Below are positions 6,148-9,877 of a stretch of 9,877 bases of DNA, piece after piece. The notes beneath the pieces are model-generated. The model ran no database searches and was not told the origin of the DNA. It saw only the letters and a list, made by a program, of their open reading frames with translations. A program made the translations under genes and the position numbers. The stretch is taken from NCBI GenBank assembly GCA_014379815.1, contig JACMLA010000852.1, positions 1 through 9,877 on the forward strand, written 5' to 3'. The stretch comes from Bryobacteraceae bacterium. Lineage in GTDB: Bacteria > Acidobacteriota > Terriglobia > Bryobacterales > Bryobacteraceae. How positions within the stretch are numbered: position 1 is the stretch's first letter; every line of letters starts with the position of its first letter.

Positions 6148-7811
6148 CGCGACCTTTTCGGGCGCTGGTGCGCCATTTCTTTGCACAGTTCTTCCGCGTG
6201 GATGCGGGCACTGCCGAGGCGGGATTCAGTATGGCGGCCGTACTGGGACTGCTCGCAGCGCCAGGTGCGATCATGGCGTTGCTGCTGTTCCTGAAGTACT
6301 CGCCGCTGATGCGATGGTTCCTCAAAGACGTCACGTTCGACATGGAAATTGCATCGCTGCCGGACAAGTACACCTTTGTCGCTTTGTCCATGGCCGTAAC
6401 AGGACTTGTTGTCGTGTTGCGCTGGGAGGCGATGTTCCCCGACCGGCGTGACTTCGCAAATCTGGCAGCGCTGCCTTTGGATTCGCGTACCCTTCTGGCG
6501 GCACGAACCGCCGCCCTGGGTGGTTTCGTTGCAGTGTTTCTGGCTTGTGTAAATCTCTGTCCCACCCTGTTATTCCCGATGATCGCACTGGAGAATTCAC
6601 CAGACACTGGCGTCCTGTTACGCTTCATTGCTGCTCATGCACTCGCTGTCTTTGCAGCAGGGTACTGGGCGTTCGCTGCATTCCTGACACTGACCGGCGG
6701 ATGCATGGCTCTGCTTCCCTTCAAGCTGTTCGGCAGGATCAAACGTTACGTGCAATTTCTGTGCATTATTGCGTTGGCCCTGCTGTTTCTCTCAGCGTCC
6801 GCTATGGGCCCCGCGATCGAGAGTTTCCGGGCAGGCGAATCCGTGTGGGCCGACTGGCTCCCCGTCGCATGGTTTCTCGGGCTCTATCAGATGCTTCTGG
6901 GTAAGGCGACAGGATCGTTTGTCATGCTCGGAGAGCGTGCACTGATTGCATTGCCAGTAGTTACAATCCTCGCCGCGTTGTCTTACGGTCTGAGTTACCG
7001 CCGCTACTATCTTCGAATCGCGGAAACTGCTGAAGGAACCGCATCCGTACTTCCGGTGCCAGTCTGGTTTCTCCGTTTCACCGAGCGAACTCTGAATTCG
7101 GGCTCTTACCGTGCAATCTATCGTTTTGCTTTTCGAACGCTGGTACGAAGCGATCAGCATACAGCAGCTTTCACTTCTATTGCCGGGCTTGGACTCGCGC
7201 TTGCTGTTCAGACGGCGAACACCGGCGCACATACAACGCCGATACCGCTGGGGTATCTGACTGCTTCGCTGATGGCGGTCTACTCTGTACTCACTGGATT
7301 GCGCCTGTGCTTTGGAGTTCCGTCAGAGACGCGCGCAAGCTGGATCTTCCGGCTCGGTGTAGATGAAACCAATACGCAACCTCGTAAAGTTGTCCGCCTT
7401 GTAATGATCGTTTTCGTGATCCCAGTAACTCTGCTGCCGTCTATGCTTTTCGGATTCATCTACGGGTGGATACCGGCGCTGGAACACATAGTTGTCGTAC
7501 TAAGTGCATCGGCCATCGTGATCGAGTTACTAACTTCGGAGTTCTCGGTGATTCCCTTCACATGCTCCTGGCTCCCTGGGCGCGAGAACTTAGTTCTTGC
7601 TATTGCTGTGTGGACGGCAGGCTTGTCAGTTTTCGGCCACTTGCTTGCGCTGGTAGATCTGTACTTGATGCAGGATTTTGCCCGCTTACTCGTTTGGCTG
7701 ACCGTCATAGCTGCCGTGCTGTTTGGCATGCGCAACGCGCGCGCAGGTCGGGATGATCTTGTCTGGTCAGACACTCGGGGCGAACTGGATTTACTTCGTA
7801 TTAGTGAGTGA
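6144..7811 (+). CDS. Polytopic ABC transporter permease, uncharacterised
   Basis: The 555-residue product is strongly hydrophobic, with about 12-13 predicted membrane helices (roughly 28-50, 77-93, 119-149, 160-191, 202-220, 235-252, 265-285, 342-357, 368-391, 416-440, 446-464, 481-504, 511-529). Short charged loops lie between them, and a cytoplasmic-looking tail ends the protein. It begins with GTG in a GTGA overlap with the stop of the ATPase gene, the classic sign of translational coupling, so it is very probably the membrane partner of that ATPase. It is about twice the size of an ordinary six-helix ABC-2 permease, which suggests two halves in one chain. I recognise no motif that names a substrate. 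It is not a BtuC/FecCD-type importer by length or sequence pattern, so a link to B12 uptake is not supported. Its last 21 bases overlap the convergent TPR gene. Confidence 0.87.
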   Translation: MTRPFRALVRHFFAQFFRVDAGTAEAGFSMAAVLGLLAAPGAIMALLLFLKYSPLMRWFLKDVTFDMEIASLPDKYTFVALSMAVTGLVVVLRWEAMFPDRRDFANLAALPLDSRTLLAARTAALGGFVAVFLACVNLCPTLLFPMIALENSPDTGVLLRFIAAHALAVFAAGYWAFAAFLTLTGGCMALLPFKLFGRIKRYVQFLCIIALALLFLSASAMGPAIESFRAGESVWADWLPVAWFLGLYQMLLGKATGSFVMLGERALIALPVVTILAALSYGLSYRRYYLRIAETAEGTASVLPVPVWFLRFTERTLNSGSYRAIYRFAFRTLVRSDQHTAAFTSIAGLGLALAVQTANTGAHTTPIPLGYLTASLMAVYSVLTGLRLCFGVPSETRASWIFRLGVDETNTQPRKVVRLVMIVFVIPVTLLPSMLFGFIYGWIPALEHIVVVLSASAIVIELLTSEFSVIPFTCSWLPGRENLVLAIAVWTAGLSVFGHLLALVDLYLMQDFARLLVWLTVIAAVLFGMRNARAGRDDLVWSDTRGELDLLRISE

Positions 7812-8885
7812 CTTGCCGCGCTTTACCGGCTTGGCATTTTTCGGCGCAGGCAGAATTTTTATCTCAGGCTTTGGCAGACCGGCAAGGTCGATGAAGGTTG
7901 CCGCTTTCGAAGCATAATCGATTGCATCCGTATTGTTACTCTGCAGCGCCGCAAGTCGTGACCGGTCACGGAGGCCTCGCAGGTAAGCCTTGGCGCGAAT
8001 CTCGACAGCGCGCGTTATAAGTGGCGTTGCCTCGTCGAATCGATCCTGGGCAACATAAAATTCAAAGATCTTGTCGAGAGTCAATGCCACCATCGGATGG
8101 TCGGGGCCTGCGCTGGCTTCCCAAATCGTAAGCAGGCGTGCATACAACGGCTCGGCTTCAGCATATTTCTTCTGTCCGAAATATACGTACGCAAGGTTGT
8201 CGAGCACGCCTAGCATTTCAGCCGATGATGGACCAAAGGCAATTTCCCGGATTAAGAGCGAACGCTGATACAAAGGCTCTGCTTTCTCGTAATCGGAAAC
8301 GTTGCGATAAATCGAAGCCAGTGCCTCCAGCGCAACCAGCGTTTCCGGATCGTCGCGCATGAGGGCTACCCAAAGACTCACGGCGGACCGAAACCACCCG
8401 GTCGCTTTTTCAGCGTCACCCGACTCCATGTGGAGCAATCCGATGGTCGTGTAGTCGCGTGCCAGCTCCGGAGACAAATTGTGAACGCCCCTCAGCGCGA
8501 CGGCCCGCTCCAGAGCGGCGATCGCTTCCAGACTAAGACCAAGCGCCCTCCGTGCTGCTCCAAGTTGACTCAGCAAACTGATGGACTCGGCAGGGTTGCG
8601 TGTTCGATCGGCGAAATCCAGCGCTTCGTTGAGTAGTTCTTCTGTCCTCTTCCAGTCGCCCCTGGAGCGGCTAATCAGAATCAGGGCTTTGTCCGCAGCC
8701 AGTGCCGCATCGCTGCTGCTGAGGGACCGGATTGCTCTCTCCCTCACGCTGGAAAAGATTTCGTCCGCCCCGCTTGAATTCCCGACTTTTAGTTGCTTGC
8801 GGCCTTCCTCGAGCTCCGCTTCATACGAAGGAGCCTGCCCGAACGCGTGAAAGGAAAAGACGAACAGGATTAGCAGGTATGGCAC
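7791..8885 (-). CDS. Secreted/periplasmic TPR-repeat protein (kinesin light chain-like repeats)
   Basis: The 364-residue product starts with a short hydrophobic export signal (about 1-17, MPYLLILFVFSFHAFGQ) and then consists of helical repeats. Good TPR units are visible at about 105-131 (LLSQLGAARRALGLSLEAIAALERA), 147-170, 187-214 (LASIYRNVSDYEKAEPLYQRSL), 229-256 (DNLAYVYFGQKKYAEAEPLY) and 269-298. The 42-residue spacing of the later units is the kinesin-light-chain (TPR_12) type common in Acidobacteriota. A lysine- and proline-rich tail (about 339-364) ends it. TPR arrays are protein-binding scaffolds; no enzymatic domain is visible and the partner is unknown. The start is a GTG with no strong ribosome site, but the first stop in frame upstream is at 8922-8924 and the only other candidate is CTG 8900. 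The gene converges with the ABC permease and diverges from the glycosyltransferase. Confidence 0.87.
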   Translation of the reverse strand: MPYLLILFVFSFHAFGQAPSYEAELEEGRKQLKVGNSSGADEIFSSVRERAIRSLSSSDAALAADKALILISRSRGDWKRTEELLNEALDFADRTRNPAESISLLSQLGAARRALGLSLEAIAALERAVALRGVHNLSPELARDYTTIGLLHMESGDAEKATGWFRSAVSLWVALMRDDPETLVALEALASIYRNVSDYEKAEPLYQRSLLIREIAFGPSSAEMLGVLDNLAYVYFGQKKYAEAEPLYARLLTIWEASAGPDHPMVALTLDKIFEFYVAQDRFDEATPLITRAVEIRAKAYLRGLRDRSRLAALQSNNTDAIDYASKAATFIDLAGLPKPEIKILPAPKNAKPVKRGKSLTNTK

Positions 8886-8930
8886 AAATGGGCAGACCAG
8901 AGCCTGCCAGCTAACAGGATATTATGGCCC
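8886..8930. promoter_or_regulatory. Short divergent intergenic region between TPR and glycosyltransferase genes
   Basis: Only about 45 bases separate the two divergent starts. On the + strand CAGGA at 8915-8919 is a plausible ribosome site 11 bases before TTG 8931. On the minus strand CATAAT (8926-8921) resembles a -10 box for the TPR gene, but no matching -35 is evident. Promoters of one or both genes must overlap the opposite coding sequence. Confidence 0.3.
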
Positions 8931-9877
8931 TTGCATCCTGCGCTAAACTCTGGATCTAACGCTGGACCCAACGATAGATTCACGGTCATCGGCGCAGCCT
9001 TGTGCGCGCTGCTGCTGATCGTTCTTGCCATACCTGTGCTGGAAAGACCGGGCATGCAAACCGACGAAACACTGTTCGCCGCCGGAGTATACGGACCCTA
9101 CAGTGAATCCAACGTGATCACGATCGCGGGCCATCCTGTTCCGCTGATGGTGATGACCTACGTAGGAACCCTCAAGGCGTGGATGTATCGACCGATTCTG
9201 GCTATTTTCGGAACTTCACCTTGGGCTGTTCGTCTTCCAGGCGTATTGCTTTCGGCCTTGTCCGTGTTCGTCTTCTCGCTTCTCGCAGTCAGTGTCACGA
9301 AGTCCCGTGCAGCTTTGTTGGCTGGCTTGATGCTCGCTTGTGACCCGATCTATGTCTTGTATTCCCGCTGGGATCACGGCCCTGTGGTGACGCTCCACGT
9401 GCTACTGGTATTTGCACTTCTGTTCTTCGTCAAGTTCTGGCAGGACCAGCGTCTCCGGTGGCTGGCTCTCGGTTCACTTTGCCTTGGTCTGGGTCTTTGG
9501 GAAAAGGCGGTATTCATGTGGTTGCTGGTGGGCCTGGCGGTATCCTTGCCGATCGCCTTCGGCCCTCGCACCTTCATTCGCAGTTTGCGTCCGCGCGCGC
9601 TTTTTGTCGCGTCCCTCTTTTTCGTTATCGGCGCGGCCCCGCTGATCGTGTACAACGTGAAGCACTCCATGGTGACATTCCGATCCAATACTAAGCTCGA
9701 CACCGGCGCGGTTGCGGGGAAAACAGAACTTCTGAAAAGTACGTTCAATGGTGATGCTCTTTTTGGTTCGATGATGCGCGAGCCTTGGGACGGTCCTGTC
9801 AAAGATCCCATGGGTCCACTGGAAGTCGCGATTGCGAAGGTCTCGGAACTCGGCGGGGAGCGCAGGAAGGGGCTGGC
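8931..9877 (+). CDS. GT-C glycosyltransferase (PMT/ArnT-like, family 39 type), 3'-partial
   Basis: The frame is open for 315 codons to the window edge with no stop, so the C-terminal part is missing. The protein begins with a membrane helix (about 17-37, FTVIGAALCALLLIVLAIPV). It is followed by a loop with GMQTDETLF carrying the acidic D45/E46 pair, the position of the catalytic aspartate in lipid-phosphate-sugar-dependent GT-C enzymes. Further hallmarks are a second segment GHPVPLMVMTYVGTLKAW, SPWAVRLPGVLLSALSVFVF (a conserved R-P-G entry to a helix), and repeated helices, including LLAGLMLACDPIYVLYSRWD and ALFVASLFFVIGAAPLIVYN. Such enzymes transfer sugars from polyprenyl-phosphate donors to proteins, lipid A or cell-surface glycans on the periplasmic side; the acceptor cannot be told here. 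The best start in this frame is TTG 8931, with CAGGA 11 bases upstream; CTG 8904 is a fallback. The nearby ATG 8924 is in another frame and meets a stop after 11 codons. Confidence 0.85.
   Translation, partial: MHPALNSGSNAGPNDRFTVIGAALCALLLIVLAIPVLERPGMQTDETLFAAGVYGPYSESNVITIAGHPVPLMVMTYVGTLKAWMYRPILAIFGTSPWAVRLPGVLLSALSVFVFSLLAVSVTKSRAALLAGLMLACDPIYVLYSRWDHGPVVTLHVLLVFALLFFVKFWQDQRLRWLALGSLCLGLGLWEKAVFMWLLVGLAVSLPIAFGPRTFIRSLRPRALFVASLFFVIGAAPLIVYNVKHSMVTFRSNTKLDTGAVAGKTELLKSTFNGDALFGSMMREPWDGPVKDPMGPLEVAIAKVSELGGERRKGL

Noticed and set aside
6050..6628. 192-codon minus-strand frame over the ABC genes
   Set aside because: It lies antisense to the well-supported ATPase and permease genes and has low-complexity Arg/Ser/Ala-rich composition.
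5380..7811. ABC transporter as the inner-membrane B12 importer of the adjacent receptor
   Set aside because: The ATPase signature resembles export-type ABC-2 systems. The permease is far longer than BtuC and lacks its pattern, no BtuF-like binding protein is present, and the unit is on the opposite strand from the riboswitch.
9374..9811. 145-codon minus-strand frame near the right edge
   Set aside because: It is antisense to the glycosyltransferase frame, which has coherent membrane helices and family motifs.

Overview
This window reads as a stretch of chromosome from a moderately GC-rich, Gram-negative-type bacterium. The gene set suggests an Acidobacteriota member (Bryobacter/Solibacter-like). 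That placement is inference, based on a TonB-dependent receptor with an N-terminal carboxypeptidase-regulatory-like domain, a receiver-first HisKA_3 kinase, and kinesin-light-chain-type TPR and GT-C glycosyltransferase genes. There are no rRNA or tRNA genes, no CRISPR array, no insertion sequence and no phage signature. I see eight protein genes and one clear structured RNA.

Left block (90-2096, + strand): a small SnoaL-like/NTF2-fold protein is followed after 24 bases by a soluble REC-PAS-HisKA_3-HATPase sensor kinase. They are probably co-transcribed. The kinase converges with the next operon, leaving only 17 bases between stop codons.

Middle block (2114-5379, - strand): a cobalamin riboswitch aptamer (about 5119-5290) precedes an outer-membrane TonB-dependent receptor. 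The pdxH gene (pyridoxine/pyridoxamine 5'-phosphate oxidase) starts 4 bases after the receptor stop. The layout implies that cobalamin status controls a corrinoid-uptake receptor and, through read-through, a vitamin B6 cofactor enzyme. This is the most notable arrangement in the window.

Right block (5380-9877): divergent from the receptor is a two-gene ABC exporter-type unit, an ATPase and a polytopic permease of about 12-13 helices, joined by a GTGA overlap. The permease tail overlaps a convergent, secreted or periplasmic TPR-repeat protein by 21 bases. Divergent from the TPR gene, across about 45 bases, a GT-C (PMT/ArnT-like, family 39 type) glycosyltransferase begins, most likely at a TTG codon, and runs off the window end with no stop.

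Most genes belong to recognisable families. I do not see a clearly undescribed multi-gene system. The B12-riboswitch/receptor/pdxH operon, the SnoaL-kinase pair and the poorly classified ABC permease are the parts that merit follow-up.
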